Of a stretch of DNA of 64,000 nucleotides, positions 1-9,460 are shown one piece after another. The notes under the pieces are model-generated. The model was not told the DNA's origin. It saw only the letters and a list, made by a program, of their open reading frames with translations, and searched no databases. Position 1 is the first letter of the stretch; every line of letters begins with the position of its first letter. Source of the DNA: Paenibacillus tundrae. GTDB taxonomy: Bacteria; Bacillota; Bacilli; Paenibacillales; Paenibacillaceae. The translations under genes were made by a program, and so were the position numbers. The stretch lies in contig NZ_CP145605.1 in NCBI RefSeq assembly GCF_036884255.1, forward strand, positions 2,852,001 to 2,916,000, written 5' to 3'.

Positions 1-14
1 TAACGTCCTAAGCT

Positions 15-103
15 GTGACTTTACTAACGATTTCGTTTGAATAGTCACATCGTAGAGCAAGATTCAACCGCCTGGGTTTACGAACCTGGGCGTTTTATTT
101 AGA
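15..103 (+). terminator. Hairpins and terminator of an upstream gene
   Basis: An inverted repeat GTGACT...AGTCAC (about 15-48) is followed by a CGCC...GGCG stem with a GGTT/AACC inner part and then TTTTATTT (about 70-101). This reads as the intrinsic terminator of a gene lying left of the window. The rest of the first 196 bases holds only the leader of the response regulator. Confidence 0.5.
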
Positions 104-196
104 TTATCTTTAGAAAGGGTTTAGGTTGTATTAAGAGACGTAGGTTATAGTAGGTATATGAACATTCTAACTTAACACTGAAATGAGAGGGAACGT

Positions 197-904
197 ATGA
201 GATACACATTGTTGATTGCAGATGACGAACCCGAAATTGTGGAACTGCTTCAACTGTATTTGGAGAAGGACTACAACATTTTAACCGCTGCAAATGGAGA
301 GGAAGCATTACAGTGCATACATTCCAATCCAATTGACCTAGTTATCTTGGACATAATGATGCCTGTTATGGATGGTCTACAGTTGATCAAACAGATCCGG
401 GCTACCTATCATATGCCAGTACTCTTTTTATCTGCGAAGAGCCAGGATCATGACAAGATTTTGGGACTTGGACTAGGAGCTGATGACTACATATCCAAAC
501 CGTTCAACCCACTTGAGATTGTGGCTAGAGTCGAGGCTTTGTTAAGACGGGTCAACCAATTCGATGCACTGGAACTATCGGCACCTCAAGAGGCAACCCG
601 CACGCTTGGTGAGCTATCTCTTGATCGTTCCAAATGTATGTTGTATCGCTCGGGACGACCTGTGACGTTAACCTCAACAGAGTATAAAATTGTGGATCTG
701 CTGTTAGAACAACCGGGCAGAGTATTTACCCGCAAAAAAATATACGAAGCGGTGTGGGGAGAGTACTATGCGCATGAAGACAGCACCATCATGGTGCATA
801 TCAGCAACATTCGCGAGAAGATTGAGCGTGATTCCAGGCAACCCGAATATTTGAAGACGATAAGGGGATTAGGATACAAAATTGAAGCGCCTATGGAAAA
901 CTAG
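197..904 (+). CDS. OmpR/PhoB-family response regulator
   Basis: Cytoplasmic DNA-binding response regulator of 235 residues. The receiver domain (about 1-120) has the acidic pair D9/D10, the phosphoacceptor D52 in the motif LVILDIMMPVMDG, S79 and K101 (ISKPF). The winged-helix output domain (about 135-230) ends with the typical GLGYK. GAGGG sits just before the ATG. It overlaps the following histidine kinase gene by 23 bases in another frame, so the two are translationally coupled and form one two-component system. The stimulus cannot be read from the sequence; downstream genes (AI-2E permease, Asp23-like) suggest an envelope-related role, which is inference. Confidence 0.95.
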   Translation: MRYTLLIADDEPEIVELLQLYLEKDYNILTAANGEEALQCIHSNPIDLVILDIMMPVMDGLQLIKQIRATYHMPVLFLSAKSQDHDKILGLGLGADDYISKPFNPLEIVARVEALLRRVNQFDALELSAPQEATRTLGELSLDRSKCMLYRSGRPVTLTSTEYKIVDLLLEQPGRVFTRKKIYEAVWGEYYAHEDSTIMVHISNIREKIERDSRQPEYLKTIRGLGYKIEAPMEN

Positions 905-2333
905 AGAAAAGAGACCGCTGCATACGTCGCTGACACTGGACTTTCTGTTATTTAACTTCTTTCTGCTATTACTCGTACTGGTTGTATATATTATCGTATC
1001 ACTTGATGTCGTTGATTTTCGTATCTCTGACCATATCGTCGATCCCGATCTGAATGTAGAAGCGCATGTGTATGTGGCTGAACTGGAGAAGGCAAGGGGT
1101 CAGGAAGGTACGGGGGTCACGTCCAATATCGAAACGCAGCGACTGGAGGATAGCGGTGGATGGTTAGAGATTTTGAATGCAGATCGCTCCGTTGTAAGTT
1201 CAGTAGGCAGTAAAAAGGACGCCATTAACCAGTACACGGAGTCCGAGTTATTTGCCAAGTTAGAAAATCGCAGCGACCAGCCCTATTATTATTCCATTTC
1301 CCCGTTCGTAGCAGAGGGAGAAGCAAAGTACCTTTTACTCAAACTTCCACGGGATCTGGTAAGCATTCGGATGAATGATAACCAACTGATTACTAATCTC
1401 AAGCATCCCTTGCCATTTTACATCTTGGTAGGTATTGGACTTCTGCTCGTGCTGACGATTGTATACAGCTATTGGGTTGCCAAGCGAATTAAGAAACCGC
1501 TTCGAGTGTTATCGCTGGGGCTCACCCAAATGATTCGGGGGAATTACAGTACACGCATGTCCATATCTGCCGAGAAGGAGTTTGTGCAGATTGGTGAGAC
1601 CTTTAACTTTATGGCAGATGTGATTGAGAAGACGTCGGCCGAGAAACGTTACGCGGAAGAAAGCAAGCAACGACTCATCGTGGATCTTTCGCATGATCTC
1701 AAGACACCGATCACCTCGATTCAAGGTTATGCTCAGGCGCTGGTTGAAGGTCGTGTTGGTGATGCGGAGAGACAACAACGGTATCTAGGCTACATTCACA
1801 ATAAATCTGTACAAGTTGCACGAATGATCCAAAATATGCTGGAACTGCTCAAGGTGGATTCACCCGACTTCCATATGAGCATCAAGCAGCGTGAGATTGG
1901 AGAATTTGTGCGTGAGATTATGGCCGATACGTATGGGGAAATTGAGCAAAATCAGTTTGTACTGCATGTCCTCGTACCAGATGAAGAAATCTATGCCCGG
2001 TATGATCCGGAGCTGTTATCTCGAGTCATCCAGAACTTGATTACGAATGCACTTGCATATAATCCAAGAGGTACAGCATTACGCGTAGAGTTGATCCCGC
2101 AGGAAACGCATGTCTCCATTGAAGTCGCTGATACTGGGGTAGGTATACCCCAGAATTTATGGGCAACGATTTTTGATCCGTTTGTCCGAGGGGATGCAGC
2201 GAGATCGGGAACGGGCGGAACTGGACTCGGGCTCGCTATTGCCAAACGTAATACAGAGAAAATGGGTGGACACCTAACGTTATCACAGCGAGGAAGGGAA
2301 ACTACCATCTTCACCATTGTCATACCAAAATAA
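882..2333 (+). CDS. Membrane sensor histidine kinase
   Basis: Sensor kinase of 483 residues, partner of the regulator just upstream. It starts at a TTG inside the end of that gene. Transmembrane segments lie at about 19-43 and 178-198, enclosing an extracytoplasmic sensor loop of about 135 residues. HAMP follows (about 200-255), then the HisKA domain with the phosphorylated H271 in LSHDLKTPITS, and a HATPase_c domain with the N box (NLITNALAYNP), G1 box (DTGVGIP) and G2 box (GTGLGLAI). All catalytic motifs look intact. The loop sequence resembles no sensor domain I can name. Confidence 0.93.
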   Translation: MKRLWKTREKRPLHTSLTLDFLLFNFFLLLLVLVVYIIVSLDVVDFRISDHIVDPDLNVEAHVYVAELEKARGQEGTGVTSNIETQRLEDSGGWLEILNADRSVVSSVGSKKDAINQYTESELFAKLENRSDQPYYYSISPFVAEGEAKYLLLKLPRDLVSIRMNDNQLITNLKHPLPFYILVGIGLLLVLTIVYSYWVAKRIKKPLRVLSLGLTQMIRGNYSTRMSISAEKEFVQIGETFNFMADVIEKTSAEKRYAEESKQRLIVDLSHDLKTPITSIQGYAQALVEGRVGDAERQQRYLGYIHNKSVQVARMIQNMLELLKVDSPDFHMSIKQREIGEFVREIMADTYGEIEQNQFVLHVLVPDEEIYARYDPELLSRVIQNLITNALAYNPRGTALRVELIPQETHVSIEVADTGVGIPQNLWATIFDPFVRGDAARSGTGGTGLGLAIAKRNTEKMGGHLTLSQRGRETTIFTIVIPK

Positions 2334-2428
2334 AAGAGATGTAGCCGATCCGTATACGATTTTCACATCATGTATAGAGGGCTCGCCATACACTCGCACA
2401 TTAGAAATGGGAATCTGGAGGGGACATA

Positions 2429-3511
2429 TTGTTCAAAGTAAAAAACTCATTTGTACGATTCAGCATTGGATTAGCTCTTGTGCTGATCAACATCTATCTA
2501 TTATCCAAAGTGAGCTTCATATTCCAGCCATTAGTTACGATGATTACGGTAATTACTGTGCCGATGATGCTTTCCGTGTTCTTTTATTATCTACTGAGGC
2601 CCTTGGTTAATTATATGGAGAGAAAGAAGCTTAACCGAACGCTCAGTATTCTGCTGATCTATCTGATCTTTGGCATTCTAATTGTGCTGTTTGTCGTGGG
2701 GTTGTGGCCAGCATTGCGTCAGCAATTGATTAATCTGGTAGAAAATGCGCCAAACCTGCTCAATTCACTAAGTGTTCAGCTCAAAGCATTAGAACAAAAT
2801 GGTGTAATTACGACCTTGTTCCCGGATAATTCAACGCCGTTCTCTCAAATTACCGAATACATCAATAAAGGATTTAACTTCGTGACGGACTACGTTAGTG
2901 GTCTCATCTCGCTTCTTTCCAGTTTTGCAATTATCCTGTTCACCTTCCCGATCATTCTGTTCTACATGCTGAAACAAGGCGAGAAGTTTGGTCGTATCCT
3001 CGCATCGATTGCGCCCAAGCGTTTTCAGAAGGACAGTCGTGAAGTGGTACTGGAGATCGATCAGGCACTCAGTGGATTTATCGTAGGACGAGTGCTTGTA
3101 AACCTGGCATTAGGTGTATTAATGTATATAGGTTTTCTTATCATCGGTTTACCTTACGGACTGCTGCTGACCGTCATTGCTGTCATTATGAACTTTGTTC
3201 CATTTATCGGTGCGATCGTATCGTCGATCCCCATTGTGATTATGGGACTGGTCGTATCGCCGTCTGTGGCGATCTGGTCACTCATTATCATTCTTGTTGC
3301 TCAGCAGATTCAAGATAATCTAGTTGCTCCGTATGTATTCGGCAAAAAGCTGGATATTCACCCGCTCACAACCATAATTTTGGTACTCGGTGCGGGGGAC
3401 TTGGGCGGAATTATAGCTATTCTTATCATTATTCCGTTCTATATGATTCTCAAAATCTTGTTGGTACGTATCTACAATTTGTTCTTTAAGGAAAAGTGGC
3501 AAAATGCCTAG
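2429..3511 (+). CDS. AI-2E family (PerM/YdiK-like) transporter
   Basis: Polytopic membrane protein of 360 residues with about eight hydrophobic segments, family signature regions VNFVPFIG-like (NFVPFIGAIVSSIPI) and a C-terminal QQIQDNLVAPYVFGKKLDIHP, both typical of AI-2E/PerM permeases. Members include AI-2 exporters and Na+/H+ antiporters, so the substrate is open. TTG start preceded by GGAGGGG. It lies 95 bases after the kinase gene on the same strand with no clear terminator in between, so co-transcription with the two-component system is possible. Confidence 0.88.
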   Translation: MFKVKNSFVRFSIGLALVLINIYLLSKVSFIFQPLVTMITVITVPMMLSVFFYYLLRPLVNYMERKKLNRTLSILLIYLIFGILIVLFVVGLWPALRQQLINLVENAPNLLNSLSVQLKALEQNGVITTLFPDNSTPFSQITEYINKGFNFVTDYVSGLISLLSSFAIILFTFPIILFYMLKQGEKFGRILASIAPKRFQKDSREVVLEIDQALSGFIVGRVLVNLALGVLMYIGFLIIGLPYGLLLTVIAVIMNFVPFIGAIVSSIPIVIMGLVVSPSVAIWSLIIILVAQQIQDNLVAPYVFGKKLDIHPLTTIILVLGAGDLGGIIAILIIIPFYMILKILLVRIYNLFFKEKWQNA

Positions 3512-3561
3512 GGAGTTTCAGACACGACCTAATTCAAATTCATATGAATGGAGCGATCCGC

Positions 3562-3963
3562 ATGACTGAAATCGTACCTGTAACCTATAATGAACCCGAA
3601 TATATTGAACCTCAGCCAGCTCTGATCGGTGCAGTTCATATCGCTACAGATGTTGTATCCAAAATTGTAGGCATAGCTGCACAGACAACCGCGGGAATAT
3701 CGTCTATGTCTGCAGGCATAACGGAAGGCATTGCCAAGAGCATTAGTGGCAAGAGCCTGCAAAAAGGAATTGATGTGATTGTAAAAGAAGAGCGTGCATC
3801 AATTCAATTAAGAATTGTTTTGCAATATGGTTGTCGTATGCATGAGGTCTGCCGTGAATTGCAGCATAATGTGCAGCAAGCTGTAGAGAATTTCACCGGA
3901 CTTTTCGTTGACGAAATTAAGGTTCATGTCGTGGGAGTATCCATGCAGGAACAGCAGGTGTAA
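3562..3963 (+). CDS. Asp23/Gls24-family envelope stress protein
   Basis: Small protein of about 133 residues. The C-terminal half, with RIVLQYGCRMHEVCRELQHNVQQAVENFTGL and a closing VDEIKVHVVGV strand, matches Asp23/Gls24 proteins, which are membrane-associated alkaline-shock or envelope-stress proteins in Bacillota. I start it at ATG 3562 because GGAG lies 8 bases before it; the longer reading (from 3496) overlaps the end of the permease gene and has no ribosome site. The N-terminal GISSMSAGITEGIAKSISG stretch is small-residue rich and could be amphipathic. It is followed by a hairpin terminator at 4043-4086. Confidence 0.75.
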   Translation: MTEIVPVTYNEPEYIEPQPALIGAVHIATDVVSKIVGIAAQTTAGISSMSAGITEGIAKSISGKSLQKGIDVIVKEERASIQLRIVLQYGCRMHEVCRELQHNVQQAVENFTGLFVDEIKVHVVGVSMQEQQV

Positions 3964-4021
3964 TCGAGGTTTAATTGTGATCCGTTACCCGGTTAATACC
4001 ATCTAAAGTTCAATTTTTAAA

Positions 4022-4088
4022 GTATTCGCTCGAATACGAGAAACAGCACATTCCCTTTAACTACGAAGTGGGGAAGGTGCTGTTTTTT
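4022..4088. terminator. Bidirectional terminator between Asp23 and AraC genes
   Basis: ACAGCAC (4043-4049) pairs with GTGCTGT (4077-4083), with additional TTCCC/GGGAA pairs inside, followed by TTTTTT. The stem overlaps the last codons of the minus-strand AraC gene. A separate perfect palindrome GTATTCG-CT-CGAATAC lies immediately before it (4022-4037). Confidence 0.8.
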
Positions 4089-4899
4089 GTTTGCGATATT
4101 GAGTTGGAGATTGTCCCATGACCTTTTTGAACATTTTGGAGAAGAGCAATTGATCCAGATACCCGACTGATCGAGCAATGTCACCAATACTTAGGCTGGG
4201 ATCAAGCGTCAATTCAGCCGCTCTTCGCATGCGATAATTCACCAGGTAGGATTGAATGCTGCTTCCGATCAGATCTTTGAAGAGTGAGCAGAGGTAACTT
4301 CGTTGTAAGCCAACATGAGAAGCAATCGCTTGAACCGTAATCGCATTGGCATAGTTCATCTCAATAAAATCAATCACTTGCGTAACATACGTATCTTTCG
4401 TGTAATCCTGCACGACGGGATGACTTGTCTCACTAGCTTGATCAATCAGCACCGCGAAGAATTGATATAACAAGCCGGTCATACTAATTTCCCAGCCTTT
4501 ATGTGTATTTCTAGAGCTGATCATGCGATGCAGACACGAGCGCAATTCATCATCATTATGCAACTCGAAGATCGGACGCTGTTCAGACAGGCAAGCTTGT
4601 TGTAATAAAGAAACGACATTGCTACCTTGGAAAGCCACCCAGCTATATTCCCATGGTTCGTTTTGGTCAGCTTCATAATGAACAACGGAGTGAGGCACAA
4701 TGAGAAATCCTTGTCCTTTGTGCAACTTGTACGTTTGCCCTCCAACTTGGAAGGTACCTTTGCCATTCAGAATATAATGAATTTTGTAGTAATCACGCAT
4801 CGCTGGGCCAAAGCTGTGCCCTGGTGTGCAAGGTTCGGTGCCATAATGGAGCAGCTGCAGCTCCTGGAATTGATTGTTCTTGAACATATATGTAATCAC
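4057..4899 (-). CDS. AraC-family transcriptional regulator
   Basis: Regulator of 280 residues: an N-terminal cupin-type sensing domain (KGQGFLIVPHSVVHYEAD) and a C-terminal double helix-turn-helix AraC domain (about 175-275, with GLQRSYLCSLFKDLIG and RSVGYLDQLLFSKMFKKVMGQSPTQYR). AraC proteins with this layout usually control sugar-use genes. GTG start with AGGAG nine bases upstream. It is divergent from the aldo/keto reductase gene; the shared 216-base gap makes that gene the likely target, which is inference. Confidence 0.92.
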   Translation of the reverse strand: MITYMFKNNQFQELQLLHYGTEPCTPGHSFGPAMRDYYKIHYILNGKGTFQVGGQTYKLHKGQGFLIVPHSVVHYEADQNEPWEYSWVAFQGSNVVSLLQQACLSEQRPIFELHNDDELRSCLHRMISSRNTHKGWEISMTGLLYQFFAVLIDQASETSHPVVQDYTKDTYVTQVIDFIEMNYANAITVQAIASHVGLQRSYLCSLFKDLIGSSIQSYLVNYRMRRAAELTLDPSLSIGDIARSVGYLDQLLFSKMFKKVMGQSPTQYRKQKTAPSPLRS

Positions 4900-5115
4900 T
4901 TTAGGTCACTCCTGTTCCAAAGGCTATATCATGCATTTTAACATATTTATATGAGTAATGTATGCTTAATTGTTTTGTTAATCTCGACATCGGATGATGA
5001 TATAACAATCATTTTGCCATACGTAGGTAGTGAAATGCCATATGGTTTTCGGTGGGGATTGTCTAAGATAAAAGGGTGATCAACAATAACGCATAAGCAG
5101 AAATGAGAGATAAGC

Positions 5116-6120
5116 ATGCCCTACACTGCAAGTAGTGAACGATACAGTGAAATGAACTATATCCGCTCCGGTAAATCCGGAATTAAGCTGCCTCAGATCG
5201 CATTGGGATTATGGCAAAATTTTGGCGGTAATCGCACCATGGATGTTCAGACAGAAATGATTCTTCGTGCCTTCGATCTGGGCATTAATCATTTTGATCT
5301 GGCTAACAATTATGGACCACCTCCTGGATCGGCAGAGGAGAACTTCGGTGTTATTTATAAAAAGCATCTACGTCCTTACCGGGATGAACTGCTGATCTCG
5401 AGCAAGGCGGGATATCATATGTGGGAAGGGCCATACGGCGAATGGGGTTCTCGCAAAAACTTGATTGCCAGCCTTGATCAGAGTCTCAGCAGAATGGGAC
5501 TTGAGTATGTCGATATTTTCTACCACCACCGTCCAGACCCTGAGACACCACTTGAAGAGACGATGGCTGCTCTGGATCATATTGTAAGACAAGGCAAAGC
5601 CCTATACGTGGGACTGTCCAACTATAATGCTGAGCAGACGCAAGAAGCTGTTACCATTCTTCGCCGTCTGGGCACACCATGTCTGGTTCACCAGCCGAAC
5701 TACTCTATGCTGAATCGCTGGATAGAGGATGGTCTTCAGGATGTATTAGACGAACAAGGCGTGGGTTCGATTGCATTCTGCCCTCTTGGCCGTGGACAGT
5801 TAACGAATAAGTATGTTGAGAAGATTACAGCGGAACGAGCGAATCCAACAGGTAATCTGAAAAAAGAAGCCTATACGGACGAACGCATTTCCAAGTTCGA
5901 GGCGCTTCAGGCGGTTGCTGAGCGCAGAGGTCAGACGATATCCCAGCTTGCGCTGAACTGGATTCTACGTGGCAACCGTGTAACCTCAGCTCTGATCGGT
6001 GCAAGTCGGGTGTCACAGATCGAAGAGAATGTCGCAGCTCTCAAGGCACCGGAATTAACAACAGAAGAGCTGAATGAGATTGATCGCATCCTAGATGGAA
6101 TTGGGAATTACCCTTGGTAA
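5116..6120 (+). CDS. Aldo/keto reductase, YghZ-like (L-glyceraldehyde-3-phosphate reductase type)
   Basis: NADPH-dependent aldo/keto reductase of 334 residues, (beta/alpha)8 fold. The catalytic tetrad can be seen: D and Y in FDLANNYGPPPGSAEENFG, K in SSKAGY, and H in YHHRPD. The N-terminus (MPYTASSERYSEM..YIRSGKSG) and the GLWQNFGG motif are typical of the YghZ/Gpr subgroup, which reduces L-glyceraldehyde 3-phosphate and methylglyoxal. Start supported by GAGA-rich ribosome site and by family N-terminus. Divergent AraC regulator next door. Closed by a terminator at 6166-6196. Confidence 0.93.
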   Translation: MPYTASSERYSEMNYIRSGKSGIKLPQIALGLWQNFGGNRTMDVQTEMILRAFDLGINHFDLANNYGPPPGSAEENFGVIYKKHLRPYRDELLISSKAGYHMWEGPYGEWGSRKNLIASLDQSLSRMGLEYVDIFYHHRPDPETPLEETMAALDHIVRQGKALYVGLSNYNAEQTQEAVTILRRLGTPCLVHQPNYSMLNRWIEDGLQDVLDEQGVGSIAFCPLGRGQLTNKYVEKITAERANPTGNLKKEAYTDERISKFEALQAVAERRGQTISQLALNWILRGNRVTSALIGASRVSQIEENVAALKAPELTTEELNEIDRILDGIGNYPW

Positions 6121-6165
6121 TGTGATAGCAATGTGAGATCGTAAAGAGTGAGATCGTAGTTGGAG

Positions 6166-6270
6166 AGCGCCTTTCTATCAAGAGAAAGGCGCTTTTGGTT
6201 ATAAACATTGGAATTTGGTGTAACATGTTAATAATGAGCTAATAACAGCCGACAGATAGGCTGTTTTTTT
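6166..6270 (+). terminator. Two tandem intrinsic terminators
   Basis: First: GCGCCTTTCT (6167-6176) pairs with AGAAAGGCGC (6183-6192), followed by TTTTGGTT. Second: AACAGCC (6244-6250) pairs with GGCTGTT (6259-6265), followed by a long T run. The first ends the aldo/keto reductase unit; the second may be a back-up or end a short transcript. A TATAAT box (6321-6326) lies downstream, before the acyl-CoA ligase. Confidence 0.8.
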
Positions 6271-6369
6271 ATTTTTGTAATGAGAGTTCAGTTCATAGCA
6301 CCTGGTCCTAGGATTTGAGGTATAATATATAGATGCTTTACATTTTGAAACATGAAGGAGAGGCTCCAT

Positions 6370-7962
6370 TTGAACTTTGAACAGTGGATTTCGCCTGAAA
6401 GCTATAACCTGACATCCGAGATGGAGAATCACCCGTCAGATCGGATTGCACTTAGATGGCTCAGCGATCATCAAGAGTTGGAAGAGATCACATACGGTGA
6501 TTTGTTTAAGCAAGCCAACCGTCTTGCTGGTGGATTACGTGACTTAGGACTAGAGAAGGGGGATAGAGTACTGGTCATGGTACCACGTCGGATTATTGCC
6601 TATGTTATTTACATTGCTTGCCTGAAGCTGGGCATTGCCGTGATCCCTTCTTCCGAGATGCTGCGAGCTAAGGACTTGGAATATCGTCTGCGGCACTCTG
6701 AAGCCCGTGGAGTGATTGTGTGGTCTGAGACAACATCAGAAGTGGAGAAGATGAACGCAGATCTGCCATCCCTCGCACACCGGATCGTTGCAGCACCTCA
6801 TGGTGAAACTGGCGTACCAGCCGAAGGCTGGGTGAACGTGGAGCAGTTAATGCAAGGTCAGTCGGACGAGATGGCTGCGGTAGAAACACACCGAGATGAT
6901 ATCGCCATCCTTGCTTACACCTCAGGAACAACCGGTAATCCCAAAGGAGTTGTACATAGCCATGGTTGGGGATATGCTCACCTGCGGATCGCTTCTTCGT
7001 TATGGCTGGATATCCAACCATCAGATACCGTATGGGCAACCGCAGCACCTGGATGGCAAAAATGGATCTGGAGTCCATTCCTCTCTGTTCTCGGAAGAGG
7101 TGCGACAGGTCTGGTCTACAACGGTTCATTCCAGCCTAAACGTTACTTACAACTCATGCAGGAACATGAGATCAGTGTGCTATGTTGTACACCGACGGAA
7201 TATCGATTAATGGCAAAAACAGATGATCTGGGACATTATGACTTGTCCAAGCTTCGTAGTGCCGTATCTGCTGGTGAGCCGCTTAATCAGGAGGTTATTG
7301 AGATATTCCAACGTCATTTCAACCTCACGATTCGGGACGGATATGGACAGACTGAAAGTACGTTGCTTATTGGAAGCTTAAGCGGTGCGCCTATTCGAAT
7401 TGGCTCCATGGGTCAATCCATCACACCAGGGCTGATTGAGATTATTGATGAGGATGGGCATCCGCAGCCAGCAGGACAAGTTGGAGATATCGCGGTGCAC
7501 AAAGATATGCCTGCCTTGTTCCGCGAGTATTATCAAGATGCAGGACGCAAGGAAGCCAGCCAACGGGGCGATTATTTTGTAACAGGAGATCGCGCACGTA
7601 AGGATGAAGAAGGCTACTTCTGGTTTGAAGGCCGTAGTGACGACATTATTATCAGCTCAGGGTATACGATTGGGCCATTTGAAGTCGAAGAAGCTCTTAT
7701 GAAGCATGCGAGCGTGAAGGAATGTGCGGTGGTGGCGAGCCCAGATGAGATCCGTGGGCATGTGGTGAAAGCCTTTGTCGTTCTTAGAGATGAATCATTG
7801 GCTTCAACGGAACTGGTACGGGAGTTGCAAAATCATGTCAAAGAATGGACAGCACCTTACAAGTATCCACGTAAAATTGAATTCGTCACTGATCTGCCGA
7901 AAACAAGCTCAGGTAAGATTCGCCGAATTGAACTGCGTGAGCAGGAAAAACGAAACGTATAA
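6370..7962 (+). CDS. AMP-forming acyl-CoA synthetase (acetyl/medium-chain type)
   Basis: ANL-superfamily ligase of about 530 residues that activates a carboxylic acid with ATP and CoA. Visible motifs: P-loop YTSGTTGNPKGVVHSHG, A5 motif GYGQTEST, A7/A8 TGDRARKDEEGYFWFEGRSDD and the C-terminal catalytic lysine region PKTSSGKIRR. I prefer TTG 6370 as start: AAGGAGAGG lies 6 bases ahead of it, whereas ATG 6352 would sit on that ribosome site. Substrate is uncertain; the family includes short- and medium-chain acyl-CoA synthetases such as YtcI. The M29 aminopeptidase follows within 50 bases on the same strand. Confidence 0.9.
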   Translation: MNFEQWISPESYNLTSEMENHPSDRIALRWLSDHQELEEITYGDLFKQANRLAGGLRDLGLEKGDRVLVMVPRRIIAYVIYIACLKLGIAVIPSSEMLRAKDLEYRLRHSEARGVIVWSETTSEVEKMNADLPSLAHRIVAAPHGETGVPAEGWVNVEQLMQGQSDEMAAVETHRDDIAILAYTSGTTGNPKGVVHSHGWGYAHLRIASSLWLDIQPSDTVWATAAPGWQKWIWSPFLSVLGRGATGLVYNGSFQPKRYLQLMQEHEISVLCCTPTEYRLMAKTDDLGHYDLSKLRSAVSAGEPLNQEVIEIFQRHFNLTIRDGYGQTESTLLIGSLSGAPIRIGSMGQSITPGLIEIIDEDGHPQPAGQVGDIAVHKDMPALFREYYQDAGRKEASQRGDYFVTGDRARKDEEGYFWFEGRSDDIIISSGYTIGPFEVEEALMKHASVKECAVVASPDEIRGHVVKAFVVLRDESLASTELVRELQNHVKEWTAPYKYPRKIEFVTDLPKTSSGKIRRIELREQEKRNV

Positions 7963-8010
7963 CTGAAATCTAGGATACTTTAAAATCTTGAAACAGGAGT
8001 GAATAAATTC

Positions 8011-9255
8011 ATGAGCGCATTTGAACAATCTTTTGAAAAATCGCTAGAACAATACGCCGAGTTGGTAGTCAAAGTCGGTGTGAATATTCAGAAAGGACAA
8101 GACCTGTTGGTCACTGCACCAATCGAGACTTTAGAGTTTACCCGTTTGATCGTACAGAAGGCATATGCGGCCGGTGCGAAGTATGTGCAAGTAGACTTTG
8201 ATGACGACAATATTACTCGCAGTCGTTTCGAGCACGGTTCGGATGATAGCTTTGATTACTATCCTGCTTGGAAAGGCGACATGATGGAACGATTCGCCGA
8301 AGCAGGTGGAGCGACATTAACGATTAAAGTACCTGACCCTGAGCTGTATAAAGGTATTGACTCAGACAAGGTTTCCCGTGCAACAAAGGCTGCTGCGGAG
8401 GCACGCAAAGGATATTCCAAATACACGCGTAACCATGAAATTAGCTGGTGTCTGATCAAAGCGCCAACGAAGGCGTGGGCTAACAAAGTATTTGCCGATA
8501 TTCCAGAAGAAGATCGCATTAACGTGATGTGGGAAACGATCTTCAAAATGAATCGTGTGGATGGCGGCGATGCTGTACAGAACTGGAGAACACACCTGGA
8601 TACACTCAATACCATGAGCGATTTGCTGAATAAGAAAAATTACAAGAGTTTGCACTACCGGGCACCAGGAACCGACTTGAAGATTGAACTCGTCGACAAC
8701 CACATCTGGGGCGGTGGCGGCAGCGAAAATAAACAAGGGGTCTACACCGTGGCAAATATGCCGACGGAAGAGGTATTCACAATGCCTAAGCGCAGTGGTG
8801 TGAATGGTTATGTTAGCAGTACCATGCCGCTGAATCTGAACGGACAGCTTGTAGACCAGATGCGCATTACGTTTAAGGATGGACAGGTTGTTGCTTATAC
8901 AGCAGCATCTGGTGAAGAGCATCTGAAAAACCTGTTTGCTACAGATGAAGGTGCACGCTATCTAGGTGAAGTAGCACTGGTGCCGCATGATTCTCCAATT
9001 TCTAACCTGAATCGCATCTTCTACAACACCGGTATTGACGAGAATGCTTCCTGTCATTTGGCTGTCGGAAGTGCGTACCCGTTCAACATGAAGAATGGCA
9101 CGTCCATGTCCAATGAAGAATTGCTTCAACATGAATGCAATGTGAGTCTGACACATGTGGACTTCATGATCGGCTCTGCAGAGCTTGATATTGATGGTGA
9201 ATTGCAAGATGGAACGATTGAACCGGTATTCCGCAAAGGTAACTGGGCATTCTAA
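8011..9255 (+). CDS. Aminopeptidase, peptidase family M29
   Basis: Cytoplasmic metallo-aminopeptidase of about 414 residues, close to the usual family length. The C-terminal metal-binding region is recognisable: GEVALVPHDSPI, FYNTGIDENASCHLAVGSAYP and TH(V)DFMIGSAELDIDGE, which supply the Glu, His and Asp ligands of the two-metal site. M29 enzymes (aminopeptidase T/AmpS) remove N-terminal residues from short peptides. ATG 8011 is chosen because AGGAG lies 11 bases before it; the upstream GTG overlaps that site. A 13-bp stem terminator follows at 9356-9386. Confidence 0.95.
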   Translation: MSAFEQSFEKSLEQYAELVVKVGVNIQKGQDLLVTAPIETLEFTRLIVQKAYAAGAKYVQVDFDDDNITRSRFEHGSDDSFDYYPAWKGDMMERFAEAGGATLTIKVPDPELYKGIDSDKVSRATKAAAEARKGYSKYTRNHEISWCLIKAPTKAWANKVFADIPEEDRINVMWETIFKMNRVDGGDAVQNWRTHLDTLNTMSDLLNKKNYKSLHYRAPGTDLKIELVDNHIWGGGGSENKQGVYTVANMPTEEVFTMPKRSGVNGYVSSTMPLNLNGQLVDQMRITFKDGQVVAYTAASGEEHLKNLFATDEGARYLGEVALVPHDSPISNLNRIFYNTGIDENASCHLAVGSAYPFNMKNGTSMSNEELLQHECNVSLTHVDFMIGSAELDIDGELQDGTIEPVFRKGNWAF

Positions 9256-9355
9256 TTGGTTCGTGAACTAATTACATGATAGTACGAGAGTACTGATAAA
9301 AGATTATTAATATAAGAGATTTTGTATAAGGATATTGCTATAACCGTGTTAAGGG

Positions 9356-9392
9356 AGAAGTGACTTCGGTAAACGAAGTCACTTCTTCTATT
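9356..9392. terminator. Bidirectional terminator, 13-bp perfect stem
   Basis: AGAAGTGACTTCG (9356-9368) and CGAAGTCACTTCT (9374-9386) form a perfect stem around GTAAA. It ends the M29 gene on the plus strand and the GyrI-like gene on the minus strand. Confidence 0.85.
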
Positions 9393-9460
9393 TCTATTCA
9401 TTTGTGAGCTTAACGAAAAAGCAATTAAATAGAGTTACCGTCCTGCTGACATACAAGAGT